Source: Lachnospiraceae bacterium UBA4292 | GTDB lineage: Bacteria; Bacillota; Clostridia; Lachnospirales; Lachnospiraceae | Length of the DNA stretch: 46,911 nucleotides | Direction: 5' to 3' | NCBI GenBank assembly: GCA_002395865.1 | Contig: DGVE01000168.1 | Location: forward strand, 1-46,911 | Shown: in pieces, positions 24,955-34,489 of the stretch | Layout: every line of letters starts with the position of its first letter | Position numbering within the stretch: position 1 is the first letter of the stretch | Position numbers and translations under genes: made by a program | Notes under the pieces: generated by a model | Databases searched by the model: none | Told to the model about the DNA's origin: nothing | Seen by the model: the letters and a program-made list of their open reading frames with translations, nothing else

Positions 24955-26064
24955 ATGTATGATTATCTGATAGTGGGAGCCGGACTTTATGGAGCTGTCT
25001 GTGCCAGGGAACTGACAGATGCCGGAAAGAAGTGTTTAGTGATCGATAAGCGTGATCATATAGCCGGTAATGTGTACACGGAGAAGATAGAGAAAATAAA
25101 TGTTCATAAGTACGGCGCACATATATTCCATACAAACATGGCGAATGTCTGGAATTATGTGAATAGGTTTGCTACCTTTAATCGGTTTACAAATAGTCCG
25201 GTTGCCAACTATCATGGTGAATTATATTCTTTACCATTTAATATGTACACATTCAATAAAATGTGGGGTGTTGTAACACCGGAAGATGCAGAAAAGAAGA
25301 TCGATGAGCAGAGGAGGGAAGCGGGGATAACGGAGCCCAAGAATCTTGAGGAGCAGGCTATCTCGTTGGTCGGAACGGACATTTATGAAAAACTGATCAA
25401 GGGATATACTCAAAAACAGTGGGGGAGACCTTGCGATAAACTTCCCGCATTCATTATAAAAAGGCTTCCGGTACGTTTTACTTTCGACAATAATTACTTT
25501 AATGCCCTATATCAAGGAATTCCGATCGGTGGATATACAAAGATGGTTGAGCGTATGCTTGACGGGATAGATGTAAGATTAGGTGTTGATTTTCTGGAAC
25601 ATAGAGAATTGGCGGAGGAAGCTGAAAAGGTAATATACACAGGGCCGATCGATGCGTATTATGATTATAAATTTGGCAATTTAGAGTATAGATCTGTAAG
25701 ATTCGAAAATGAGGTTTTGGATATACCTAACTTTCAGGGAAATGCTGCTGTGAACTATACAGATGCCGATACTCCCTGGACAAGGATTATTGAGCATAAG
25801 TGGTTTGAATTTGGACGAACCCCGGAAGGGGAGGAAATTGAGAAAACTGTAATAAGCCGAGAGTATAGCAGTGAATGGAAGCCCGGAGATGAACCCTATT
25901 ATCCTGTTAATGATGAAAAGAACGGACAGCTCTTTACGCAGTACAAAGAATTAGCTGAAGGTGAAGCTGAAGTTATATTCGGTGGTCGACTCGGCGAATA
26001 CAAATACTATGACATGGATCAGGTTATTGCGGCGGGGCTTGAAAAAGTAAAATCATTGATCTGA
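24955..26064 (+). CDS. glf: UDP-galactopyranose mutase
   Basis: At 369 residues this is a typical flavin mutase that interconverts UDP-galactopyranose and UDP-galactofuranose. Motifs are the Rossmann loop YLIVGAGLYGAVCARELTDA, IDKRDHIAGNVYTE, the substrate region YGAHIFHTN, GYTQKQWGRPCDKLP, and the C-terminal FAD segment FGGRLGEYKYYDMDQVI. The product supplies galactofuranose to the glycosyltransferases downstream. It is the first gene of the AT-rich island and follows a promoter at 24851. Confidence 0.95.
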   Translation: MYDYLIVGAGLYGAVCARELTDAGKKCLVIDKRDHIAGNVYTEKIEKINVHKYGAHIFHTNMANVWNYVNRFATFNRFTNSPVANYHGELYSLPFNMYTFNKMWGVVTPEDAEKKIDEQRREAGITEPKNLEEQAISLVGTDIYEKLIKGYTQKQWGRPCDKLPAFIIKRLPVRFTFDNNYFNALYQGIPIGGYTKMVERMLDGIDVRLGVDFLEHRELAEEAEKVIYTGPIDAYYDYKFGNLEYRSVRFENEVLDIPNFQGNAAVNYTDADTPWTRIIEHKWFEFGRTPEGEEIEKTVISREYSSEWKPGDEPYYPVNDEKNGQLFTQYKELAEGEAEVIFGGRLGEYKYYDMDQVIAAGLEKVKSLI

Positions 26065-26116
26065 TCGTCATTTAGCTGGATGTAAAAGATGGTCATTTGA
26101 GAAGGACGGCTGAGCA

Positions 26117-26914
26117 GTGAACGTTAAAGTAATAATTGCAGCGCACAAGAGTTATCGCATGCCTCAAGATGATATGTATATTCCTGTCCACGTTGGAGCT
26201 GCAGGTAAAGAAAGCATCGGAAACTATCAGAGAGATGATGAGGGAGAAAACATCTCTGATTTAAATCCTTATTTCTGTGAACTTACAGGTCTGTACTGGG
26301 CATGGAAAAATCTTGATGCGGATTATATAGGCCTCGCACATTATAGAAGACATTTTAGCTCGAAACCACGTAGCAAGGATCCTTGGAATGTCGTGCTGAA
26401 AAAAGCAGATATAGAAAATGAGCTTGGTAAGATAAGGGTATTCGTACCGACGAAGAGAAGATACTGGATAGAATCTCTTTACAGTCATTACGCGCACACC
26501 CATCATATTCATCAACTGGATGAAACGCGAAAGATCATCAGTGAACGATGCCCGGAATATTTGGACAGCTTTGATAAAGCCGTTAAACGAACTTGGGGTT
26601 ATATGTTCAATATGATGATCATGGAGCGAAATTTGTTCAGTGACTACTGCACCTGGTTGTTTGATATACTTTTTGAACTTAGAAGCAGGCTTGGGGAGGA
26701 TGGATTGACCCCGTTTCACAGTAGATACTACGGACGTATAAGCGAGATCATATTCAACGTGTGGTTGGACGAACAGGAAAAAAAAGGCAAGATAAAGAAA
26801 TCTGAAATTAAAGAGCTTCCCCTTATCCATATGGAAAAAATCAACTGGTGGAAGAAGGGGACAGCTTTTTTGAAGGCAAAGTTTGTCGGAAAAAAGTATA
26901 GTGGGAGTTTTTGA
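26117..26914 (+). CDS. DUF4422 capsular polysaccharide biosynthesis protein, probable glycosyltransferase
   Basis: The 265-residue protein has the DUF4422 signatures VIIAAHKSYRMP at the N-terminus, VGAAGKESIGNYQRDDEGEN, the block ELTGLYWAWKNLDADYIGLA followed by HYRRHFS, and the W-rich C-terminus. Members are glycosyltransferases in capsule or exopolysaccharide clusters. The neighbouring glf makes galactofuranose transfer a reasonable but unproven guess. The start appears to be GTG at 26117, with GAAGGA some distance upstream. It is followed 11 bases later by the glycyl-radical enzyme gene. Confidence 0.85.
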   Translation: MNVKVIIAAHKSYRMPQDDMYIPVHVGAAGKESIGNYQRDDEGENISDLNPYFCELTGLYWAWKNLDADYIGLAHYRRHFSSKPRSKDPWNVVLKKADIENELGKIRVFVPTKRRYWIESLYSHYAHTHHIHQLDETRKIISERCPEYLDSFDKAVKRTWGYMFNMMIMERNLFSDYCTWLFDILFELRSRLGEDGLTPFHSRYYGRISEIIFNVWLDEQEKKGKIKKSEIKELPLIHMEKINWWKKGTAFLKAKFVGKKYSGSF

Positions 26915-26925
26915 GGATTTAATAA

Positions 26926-28941
26926 ATGAGTCTGAAAACGAGAATTAAAAATGATTTATGGCATATGAACTATGTTCTACCATTCATAAAAAAACATCAA
27001 TTTGATGAAAAGGGAAAAGCAGACATGTTGAGGCATGTGCTTCATGCATATAAGGTTATAAAGCCTGTAAAAGCCAAGGACAGATTGTCTGTTGGCGCAA
27101 ATACGCTGGAACTACTAAGCAAGGTTGATATTAAGTTGAATAAAAAATCGCGCTTTGTTTATTTCCTGGATACATCGAAAACCATCTGTGTTCCAGGTAA
27201 TATACTAAGTAACTTCACGCTGAACTATGACAAGATTATCCATGGGTCGTTTGAGGAATTAGTCGCTCTTGCTTCAGGCATAGATGAATATGGTAGAGAA
27301 ACCCAACTTGTGGCGGAGGGGGTTCGGACTCTTGCCGCAAGAATCATTGCCGCATTACGCTTATCTGATCATCCGAATAAAGATACTCTAATAAACTACT
27401 ATAGCAGAATGTTATCTGCGCCAGCGGAACACTTTGATGAAGCTTTACAACGAATTCTTTTCTACAATCAAATTTTATGGCAAACAAGACATAGGTTGAA
27501 TGGTTTGGGACGTATGGATTTTATACTGGGTGATTTGTATGAAAAGGATTTAAAAAATGGTGATTTAACCGAGTTGGGTGCTCGCAGAATTATATACGAC
27601 TTTCTTTCCAACATGTCTCTATATTCAAATTACAAAAGTGATGCCTTGGAAGGTGATATCGGGCAGATTATAATCCTTGGTGGTCTTAACCCTGATGGGA
27701 GCTACTTCAATAATGATTTAACGACTATATTCTTGGAGGAGCAGGCGAGACTGGTAAAACCAGATCCGAAGATATTTTTGAGGGTTAGCAAGTCTATGCC
27801 GGAGGAATTGCTTAGAACGGCAGTAGATTGTCTGAAAGCTAAAACTGGTAGTCCATTGTTCTCTAATGATGATGTAGTTATCCCTGCATTATTGGGATTT
27901 GGGGTTGAAAGAGAGGATGCATACAATTATTGCGTATCAGCATGTTGGGAACCCTTGATTGTTGGCAAGAGTTTTGCTCAAAACAATATGGCTGTGTTTG
28001 ACTATTTTAGTGCACTTGATGAGGTGTTAAATGAGAATATTTGCACTTTTGAAATGCTCGTTAATAGATACATTGAACTAAATAAGCATAAATTCAAATT
28101 TTTTCTGGTTGGACTTGATTCAATAAAATGGGCTAAAGACCCATTAGTTTCATTGTTTACAGATGGAGCATCATATAAAAGGCAAGATATATCTGAAGGA
28201 GGGTGTGAATACAAGAACTATGGAATAACTACTGTGGCTTTGTCGAATGTTATAGACAGCCTTTTGAATATAAAGAAATACGTATTCGAACAGAAAAAAT
28301 ACACCCTGAAGGAATTGAATGAAAAGAGGAAGGCGAACTTTGATAGCGCGGATGAACTATATGCAAAATTGAAGCGGGAACCGAAACACTACGGTCATGA
28401 TGAAGATGAAGTAGTGGATTTAGTAGAGCAAATCACGGGTAGTATAGTGGATATTGTTAAGGAATACAGAAATCCTCTCGGAGGGACTGTAAAGTTCGGC
28501 CTTTCATCCCCAGGGTATAACATTTTGAGCAAAAAAACGGCGGCTGATTTCAGCGGGAGGAAGAAAGGAATGCCGTATAATACTCATATATCTTGTTTGG
28601 ATGCTAGTTACACTGAAGTTGTTAACTTTGCTGGCAGGTTGTCTTATGATCGTCAGCGCTTCAATGGGAATGTAGTTGACTTCTTTGTTCCTCCATCCCT
28701 TATAGAAGATAATTTAGAGAAGTTTGTGTTATTTATGAAAGGAGCCATAAACACAGGCTTCTTTCAGATGCAGATGAATGTGTTGGATAGCAGAACTTTG
28801 ATTGATGCAAAAGCACATCCTGAGAAGTATAAGGGATTAATTGTTCGTGTATGGGGCTTCAGTGCATATTTTAACGAGTTGCCGGATAGTTATAAGGACC
28901 TTATGATAGATCGAGCTTTAGCTGCTGAGGAAGTTGCGTGA
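26926..28941 (+). CDS. Glycyl-radical enzyme of the eliminase (dehydratase/lyase) type, substrate unknown
   Basis: The 671-residue protein shows both diagnostic GRE sites. The radical glycine is G644 in RVWGFSAYF, 27 residues from the end as in pyruvate formate-lyase. The catalytic cysteine is C340 in ACWEPLIVG. A Cys-x-Glu-Pro (C340, E342) is the arrangement of the glycerol/propanediol dehydratase and choline-lyase branch, not the CC pair of pyruvate formate-lyase. So it likely removes water, amine or another leaving group, or cleaves a bond next to a hydroxyl, by radical chemistry in the cytoplasm under strict anoxia. It is shorter than most relatives (750-850). Its stop overlaps the next start. 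The activase is the gene at 39385. Location among licD and glycan genes is unusual. Confidence 0.85.
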   Translation: MSLKTRIKNDLWHMNYVLPFIKKHQFDEKGKADMLRHVLHAYKVIKPVKAKDRLSVGANTLELLSKVDIKLNKKSRFVYFLDTSKTICVPGNILSNFTLNYDKIIHGSFEELVALASGIDEYGRETQLVAEGVRTLAARIIAALRLSDHPNKDTLINYYSRMLSAPAEHFDEALQRILFYNQILWQTRHRLNGLGRMDFILGDLYEKDLKNGDLTELGARRIIYDFLSNMSLYSNYKSDALEGDIGQIIILGGLNPDGSYFNNDLTTIFLEEQARLVKPDPKIFLRVSKSMPEELLRTAVDCLKAKTGSPLFSNDDVVIPALLGFGVEREDAYNYCVSACWEPLIVGKSFAQNNMAVFDYFSALDEVLNENICTFEMLVNRYIELNKHKFKFFLVGLDSIKWAKDPLVSLFTDGASYKRQDISEGGCEYKNYGITTVALSNVIDSLLNIKKYVFEQKKYTLKELNEKRKANFDSADELYAKLKREPKHYGHDEDEVVDLVEQITGSIVDIVKEYRNPLGGTVKFGLSSPGYNILSKKTAADFSGRKKGMPYNTHISCLDASYTEVVNFAGRLSYDRQRFNGNVVDFFVPPSLIEDNLEKFVLFMKGAINTGFFQMQMNVLDSRTLIDAKAHPEKYKGLIVRVWGFSAYFNELPDSYKDLMIDRALAAEEVA

Positions 28942-29843
28942 TGAAAATGGGATTATCAACGTATAACATTTTAAAAAATGCTAAAACAAAGAATAGGATA
29001 GAAGTGACTGGGGATTTGCAAAAGAAGATGCAACAGCTATTGCTTCAAGAATTAAAAGATTTTGCGGCTATTTGTGAAAAACATGGCTTCTATTATTCAC
29101 TTTGTGGTGGCTCTGCTTTGGGTGCAGTAAGACACCAAGGTTTTATTCCCTGGGATGACGATATAGATGTCTTTATGAAACGCTCCGAGTATAACACTTT
29201 TGTTAAGATTATAGATAAAGAAATGGGGGATAAGTACTATCTTCATTCTTTAGAAAAAACACCGGAACTTGGAATGCCAATTAGCCAGTTAATGATCAAG
29301 GGAACTACTTTGAGATCATATACAAATCCTGACTGTAAGGATAGTGGAGTTTATATTGATATATTTGTACTTGAAAACGCACCAGATAATGCGTTTTTGA
29401 GATTTTTTCATGGGCTTGGTAGTTTGGCGTTTGGCTTTATACTTTCGTGCAACAGAATGTATCACAATAAGGAATTGTTGCTGAAAATTTATGAAGATTC
29501 TGGCGATGAGGTTCTTGACACTATTCGGAAGAAGGCATTTATAGGGTCGTTGTTTAGATTTAATAAACTCTCAACTTGGGCGAAGCGGTTTATGAAATGG
29601 AATTCAATGTGTAAGAACGAGAATTCAAAGTATGTGGTTTGCCCAACGGGAATAAAGCATTATTTCAAGGAATTATTCCCTAGAAAAAAGTATTGCACAA
29701 CAAAGAAGATAAAATTTGTGGATACGGAGTTGAAAGTGATAAAAGACTACGATTGGGCATTAAAAAGGCTGTATGGTGATTATATGAAACTACCGCCGGA
29801 AGAAAAAAGAGAAAAACATTTTGTTTTAGAAATACATATATAA
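28941..29843 (+). CDS. LicD-family phosphotransferase
   Basis: The 300-residue protein carries the LicD core: LLLQELKDFAAICEKHGFYY, then SLCGGSALGAVRHQGFIPWD and the acidic metal site W71-D-D-D-I-D76, followed by VYIDIFVLEN. LicD proteins transfer phosphocholine or related phospho-groups from a CDP/CMP-linked donor to glycans. The start ATG 28941 shares its A with the stop of the radical-enzyme gene (TGATG) and is preceded by GAGGAAG. It sits directly before a LicC-like cytidylyltransferase fusion, so it most likely uses the CMP-linked group made there. A GTG three bases upstream is an alternative start. Confidence 0.9.
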   Translation: MKMGLSTYNILKNAKTKNRIEVTGDLQKKMQQLLLQELKDFAAICEKHGFYYSLCGGSALGAVRHQGFIPWDDDIDVFMKRSEYNTFVKIIDKEMGDKYYLHSLEKTPELGMPISQLMIKGTTLRSYTNPDCKDSGVYIDIFVLENAPDNAFLRFFHGLGSLAFGFILSCNRMYHNKELLLKIYEDSGDEVLDTIRKKAFIGSLFRFNKLSTWAKRFMKWNSMCKNENSKYVVCPTGIKHYFKELFPRKKYCTTKKIKFVDTELKVIKDYDWALKRLYGDYMKLPPEEKREKHFVLEIHI

Positions 29844-29870
29844 TTTTATAGAAAGACAGGAGATAATATA

Positions 29871-32291
29871 ATGAATTTCAGTTCTATTACAAAGGTTCAA
29901 TTTGATATTCTAAATCATGTTAATGCGAAGAAGGACATTACTTGTGGTGAGTTGGCGGCTGTTTTGTTTAGATCCGAGGAGGATATAGCCTTACAACGCG
30001 ATTATCTCTTAAAGCAAGGGTATATGAGCAAAGAAGGGGTTTCAAAGAAAGGACTTGATTTGCTTGCATCTCACAAGATCGATAATGCTGTTATCTTGGC
30101 GGCTGGCATGTCTACGCGTTTTGTCCCTTTTAACTATGAAACGCCCAAGGGACTTCTGGAAGTTAAAGGTGAAGTGTTAATTGAACGACAAATCAGACAA
30201 CTTCGTGAGAAGGGTATTGAAGAAATTATTGTGGTTGTTGGTCATATGAAGGAGCAGTTTGAATACCTCAAAGATAAGTATGGGGTTATTTTAGTTGAGG
30301 CAACAGACTATGCTGAGAAAAATAATCATGCAAGCGTTTATGCTGCGCGTGATTATTTAAGGAACACAATAATTACATCTTCGGATCTGTATTTTACCGA
30401 GAATATTTTTCAGAGCTATGCGTATGATGCTTATTACTGCACCATTTTTGCCCCTGGAAAAACTGCAGAACGCGGAGTTGAGACGGATGAGGATGACCGC
30501 ATAATGGATACGTTCTATGGAGATAAATGTTATGACATTTGGGTAACTCTTGGATATGCCTTCTTTTCTAAGAGGTTCTCCGATAATTATATTAAGATTA
30601 TGGAGAGGGAATTTGACCTTCCAGAAACAGCGAATAAGTTCTGGGCGGATATTCAGGACGAACATTTAGAAGAGTTGTTTATGTATGCCAAGAGAGTGGA
30701 CTCTAGTATTATTCATGAGTTTGATTCTTTGGAAGAACTTCGTGAGTTTGATAGTAAATATCTTTATGATTCTGGATCAAAAATCATGAAGAAACTCTGT
30801 AAGTTGCTTGCGGTTCATGAGAATGGAATCATAGGAATTGAGTCACTCAAGAAGATTAAACCGTCACTTTTTAAGTTTCGATGTAAGGGTGATATATATA
30901 TATGTGATGTAAATCCAGGAGAGGAAGAAAAGATATACTATCATGGCCGTGCATTTTATATGAGCAACAATGCAATGGATGATATCCGCCTTTATAAGAT
31001 GGAAAAAAATATAATGCTTAAAGGAGATACGGGAGTGGACATAAGAAATGAATTGGATAAAGTCTATGCGTTAAGCAAGGACTTTAAGGAATATCACGAC
31101 AGAGCACTTCCTCTATGTGCTGCTGAAAATATCCTTTCGCCGTTTGCAAACCTTCCGCTTTCGTATGGATTTCAGGAACGTTATATCATGAATAACACCT
31201 ATTCATTCAATATGGATGATAACTTTATTGGGTGCGAAAAACTGTTCCCTTATTATCAGATGATTTCCGATTCGTGCGAGAGAATCTTTGGGGCTAAGTA
31301 CACGGACCCCCGCCCTTTTACTGGAATGCAGACGCTAGATATGATTACGAAAACAATATGCAAACCAGGCGACAAGATGATGATTCTTGACAAGGAGCAT
31401 GGCGGGCATGCTTCTGTTAAGCCGGTTGTAGAACGCCTTGGAGTCAAGGTGTATTCGGCACCATACAATCAGGATGAGTACGACTTAGACTATGACGCAG
31501 CAAATAATATGATTAAGGAAGAAGGAATAGGGTATGTTTTACTGGCTCCATCAGATCTTATTAAGCCTCTTGATGTTGAAAAGATAGATACGTCTAACTG
31601 TGTGCTTCTTTGGGACTGTAGCCAGTTACTTGGCCTCATTGCTGCGGGACTCTGCCCGAATCCGCTGAAAACAATGAAGAACATCGTTATGTTTGGCGGT
31701 ACACATAAGACTTTCCCTGGCCCTGCTTCTGGCTTAATCATGACGAATGAAAAGTATTTACATGATTTGATGGAGAAGAATATTAACCCGAAATATCTAC
31801 GAAATTCACAGATGCATCAGAAGATTTCCCTACTGTTTTCATTACTCGAATTTGAGGAGTATGGAGATAAGTATATGAGTCATATGGTACATTGTTCTAA
31901 CTATCTTGGACAGAAACTTCGTGACTATGGATTTGATATCGCTGATTGGCATGGTTGTATTTCTTCTACACACCAAGTGTTCATACGCTGCAGCAAAGAA
32001 GAAATGGATCTAATATATGACAATGCGTATAAGTGTGAGGTTACACTCAACAAGAAACATAAGGATCTTTTCCTTGGTTATGGTATTCGACTGGGTACAC
32101 AAGAGATTGCACGTTATGATTGGAACGATGAGGCATTGGATATGGTTGCTTATATTGTAAAGGAACTCGCTAACCCTGCAATCAATGTGAATGAGGTGCT
32201 TGGTATGGTTCACAGTTTACCTGAAAAAGTCGTTCACTACACATTCCCGGATGAGATATTTAAAAAGTTTGACGCTTTGATGGGCATTTAA
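29871..32291 (+). CDS. Fusion protein: winged helix, LicC-like cytidylyltransferase, SHMT-like PLP domain
   Basis: Three parts can be read in this 806-residue protein. Residues 1-65 are a winged helix (FDILNHVNAKKDITCGELAA). Residues about 70-300 are a nucleotidyltransferase like LicC, with A73-V-I-L-A-A-G79, R83, a TPKGLLEVKGEVLIERQIRQ segment and the acidic SSDLYF. Residues about 385-800 resemble serine hydroxymethyltransferase: AAENILSP (E419), GCEKLFPYYQ, HGGH (H510, H513), LLWDCSQLLG (D582) and the PLP lysine K613 in THKTFPGP. The usual SHMT His after the aspartate is Gln585, so the reaction may differ. In known clostridial relatives the winged helix and CTP transferase are followed by a LicA kinase; here the PLP domain occupies that place. 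The product is unknown. It starts after CAGGAGATAATATA. Confidence 0.85.
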   Translation: MNFSSITKVQFDILNHVNAKKDITCGELAAVLFRSEEDIALQRDYLLKQGYMSKEGVSKKGLDLLASHKIDNAVILAAGMSTRFVPFNYETPKGLLEVKGEVLIERQIRQLREKGIEEIIVVVGHMKEQFEYLKDKYGVILVEATDYAEKNNHASVYAARDYLRNTIITSSDLYFTENIFQSYAYDAYYCTIFAPGKTAERGVETDEDDRIMDTFYGDKCYDIWVTLGYAFFSKRFSDNYIKIMEREFDLPETANKFWADIQDEHLEELFMYAKRVDSSIIHEFDSLEELREFDSKYLYDSGSKIMKKLCKLLAVHENGIIGIESLKKIKPSLFKFRCKGDIYICDVNPGEEEKIYYHGRAFYMSNNAMDDIRLYKMEKNIMLKGDTGVDIRNELDKVYALSKDFKEYHDRALPLCAAENILSPFANLPLSYGFQERYIMNNTYSFNMDDNFIGCEKLFPYYQMISDSCERIFGAKYTDPRPFTGMQTLDMITKTICKPGDKMMILDKEHGGHASVKPVVERLGVKVYSAPYNQDEYDLDYDAANNMIKEEGIGYVLLAPSDLIKPLDVEKIDTSNCVLLWDCSQLLGLIAAGLCPNPLKTMKNIVMFGGTHKTFPGPASGLIMTNEKYLHDLMEKNINPKYLRNSQMHQKISLLFSLLEFEEYGDKYMSHMVHCSNYLGQKLRDYGFDIADWHGCISSTHQVFIRCSKEEMDLIYDNAYKCEVTLNKKHKDLFLGYGIRLGTQEIARYDWNDEALDMVAYIVKELANPAINVNEVLGMVHSLPEKVVHYTFPDEIFKKFDALMGI

Positions 32292-32298
32292 TTTTACT

Positions 32299-32338
32299 CC
32301 AGCCAAAGTGGTGGATTCTATCTTACTGCTTTGGCTGG
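32299..32338. repeat. Hairpin between the fusion gene and the first island GT2
   Basis: CCAGCCAAAG (32299-32308) pairs perfectly with CTTTGGCTGG (32329-32338) over a 20-base loop. No T-run follows, so it may be a processing site, attenuator or weak terminator rather than a standard terminator. Confidence 0.5.
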
Positions 32339-32423
32339 TATCACTACAATCCCTTCGAAAAACAGAAGAAGATAGTGGTTATTCTTAATAATACAGCAGT
32401 GGTGAGTTTTGGGAGTTTAATAT

Positions 32424-33425
32424 ATGACAAACGATTTGGTTAGTGTGATCATTCCATTTTATAAAACAAATGCGGCCGCATTTAATGAGTGCATCAAAAG
32501 CGTAACGGATCAAAGTTACCGGAATATAGAAATTATTGTGATAGACGATGGGTCTGGGACTGAGAGTGATGCGTTATTAAACGATATCTGTTCAAAGGAT
32601 CGGCGGATTGTTCTTAATAGGCAAGAACGAAATAAAGGATTGTCATCTGCAAGAAATATAGGTATTCAATTATCAAATGGAGAGTATATTGTATTTATAG
32701 ACAGTGATGATACTCTGAATAGTAAAGCAATTGAGTATATGATGCAAGTTAAAACAAATAGTGGAGCGCAGATTGTTATAGGTGGATTGAAAATTGTTGG
32801 AGAATATGGGCATGATAAAGACAATATTGGTGCATTAGATTATGAACTTTTTAGTACAAGGGAAGGCCTTAGAAGAATGGTATCAAATTACGGATTTGGC
32901 TCTACCGCTTGTGGAAGGTTAATGGATAAATCATTGTGGAGGGAGGTGCACTTTATTGAGGGGATTCTACATGAAGATATGGCTACCATGTGGGAGGTCT
33001 TTGAGGAGTCTGCTCAAATTGCTTGGATTAAAAATGATTTGTACTATTATTTCCAAGGAGGCGAGTCCGCAATTCATAAAGAGACTGTTAGTGAGAAGTT
33101 CATTAATGATTTCATATTTGCACTGAATAGAAGGAATCATGGCATAGAAAAGAAATTTGGAAACTTGGATTGGAGTTTGGCTTTTTCATACTTGATGAAT
33201 TGTCCGAATATTTATATGTATTGTAGTAAAATGAATCCTTCTTCTGAAGCGGGTAAATATAAAAAAATATTGAAGAATTTATTCGATGAAAATTATCATA
33301 ATGGACTTAGGTTCAAGAATATCCAAATAAAAAAAAGAATTAAAATTTATTTATTTAAGATTGCTCCAGAAATGTACTGTAAATTGTATGAATCAAAAAG
33401 AAGGATATTAGGCCTTCGAAACTGA
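32424..33425 (+). CDS. Family 2 glycosyltransferase
   Basis: This 333-residue GT2 enzyme has VSVIIPFYKTNAAAFNECIK, the IEIIVIDDGSG nucleotide motif, LSSARNIGIQLSNGEYIVFI and the DxD-type IDSDDTLNS. The region DMATMWEVFEES is the usual acceptor-side helix. No membrane segment is obvious. It follows a 130-base spacer with a hairpin, so it may be transcribed with reduced read-through. The sugar is unknown. Confidence 0.88.
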   Translation: MTNDLVSVIIPFYKTNAAAFNECIKSVTDQSYRNIEIIVIDDGSGTESDALLNDICSKDRRIVLNRQERNKGLSSARNIGIQLSNGEYIVFIDSDDTLNSKAIEYMMQVKTNSGAQIVIGGLKIVGEYGHDKDNIGALDYELFSTREGLRRMVSNYGFGSTACGRLMDKSLWREVHFIEGILHEDMATMWEVFEESAQIAWIKNDLYYYFQGGESAIHKETVSEKFINDFIFALNRRNHGIEKKFGNLDWSLAFSYLMNCPNIYMYCSKMNPSSEAGKYKKILKNLFDENYHNGLRFKNIQIKKRIKIYLFKIAPEMYCKLYESKRRILGLRN

Positions 33426-33461
33426 GAGATTTGTGACCTAATAAAGGTGAAGAGGTTTATC

Positions 33462-34424
33462 ATGGCTAAAGCCGAAATGGACTATAATTATGATGTGACG
33501 ATTGTGGTGGCAACATATAATCCAAACGTTGAAAAGCTGATAAGGACACTAAATTCTATTATTAGTCAGAAGGGTATTTCGTTTGAAATAATAATAACAG
33601 ATGACGGATCTGATGCTGACCTATTTGGGGAAATAGAGGATTATTTTAAAACAAAGCAAATATCAAATTATGTTCTTGTAAAGAATAAAACGAATGGTGG
33701 AACTGTTAAAAATTTGTATTCTGGAATACTTCGTGCAAGGGGAAAATACACAAAGGTAATAAGCCCTGGTGACTGCTTTTTTAATGCTTTTACAGTGCAT
33801 AACTGGTATAAGTATACTTCAGACAGGAATTCTGATATTACGTTTGGCGATGTTGTTTATTACAATTATGATGAAAAGAACAAAATAAATTTATTATCCC
33901 ATAAAGCGTTGCCTCAACTGATAAAGGATTATAAAGAGTATGATTACAATAAAATTTTAATGGATTATATATTGTTGGATGATACAATCCATGGCGCGGC
34001 AATAATGTGTAAAACCGAACTCTACAGAAAGTATTTAGGCGAAGCAATAGACAGAGTGAAATACGCTGAAGATTGTCTCTATAGGTTAATGATATTTGAT
34101 AAATGCACCGTGCATTGCTATAGTGAAAATGTTATTTTTTATGAGTATGGCAGTGGAATATCAACAAAGGGGAACGAGCGCTGGAAAAGAATTATTCATA
34201 ACGACTTAGAGACTACGGATTTGATGCTTTTTGAAAGAGCGCAAACGAATTATGAAAAGACATTGATTTCTAATGCAATTGCGATTAGAGATAATAAAAA
34301 AATAGCTAAAGCCATCCGGCTATTACGTTATCCCCGCTTGTTTATTAAATATTTGATATTTAAAACCTTTGAACGGAAAACGGAGATAAATATAACCGAG
34401 AAAGAGTGTGAATATTTATTATAG
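33462..34424 (+). CDS. Family 2 glycosyltransferase
   Basis: The 320-residue enzyme begins [20 protein letters not shown], followed by [15 protein letters not shown] and a [20 protein letters not shown] segment. The metal site is less classical (ISPGDCFF in place of DSDD), which is seen in some GT2 members. I prefer ATG 33462, preceded by GAAGAGG; a GTG at 33447 in frame is also possible. It would add one sugar to the repeat unit of the island's glycan. Confidence 0.82.
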   Translation: MAKAEMDYNYDVTIVVATYNPNVEKLIRTLNSIISQKGISFEIIITDDGSDADLFGEIEDYFKTKQISNYVLVKNKTNGGTVKNLYSGILRARGKYTKVISPGDCFFNAFTVHNWYKYTSDRNSDITFGDVVYYNYDEKNKINLLSHKALPQLIKDYKEYDYNKILMDYILLDDTIHGAAIMCKTELYRKYLGEAIDRVKYAEDCLYRLMIFDKCTVHCYSENVIFYEYGSGISTKGNERWKRIIHNDLETTDLMLFERAQTNYEKTLISNAIAIRDNKKIAKAIRLLRYPRLFIKYLIFKTFERKTEINITEKECEYLL

Positions 34425-34489
34425 TATTTATATTTGATGCGGGTTGGTGAGAAGATATCGTTTTCAATTAATTCCATTATAGTGCACAT

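Noticed and set aside
26926..28941. Pyruvate formate-lyase identity for the glycyl-radical enzyme
   Set aside because: The active site has Cys-Trp-Glu-Pro instead of the adjacent cysteine pair, and the protein is about 90 residues shorter.
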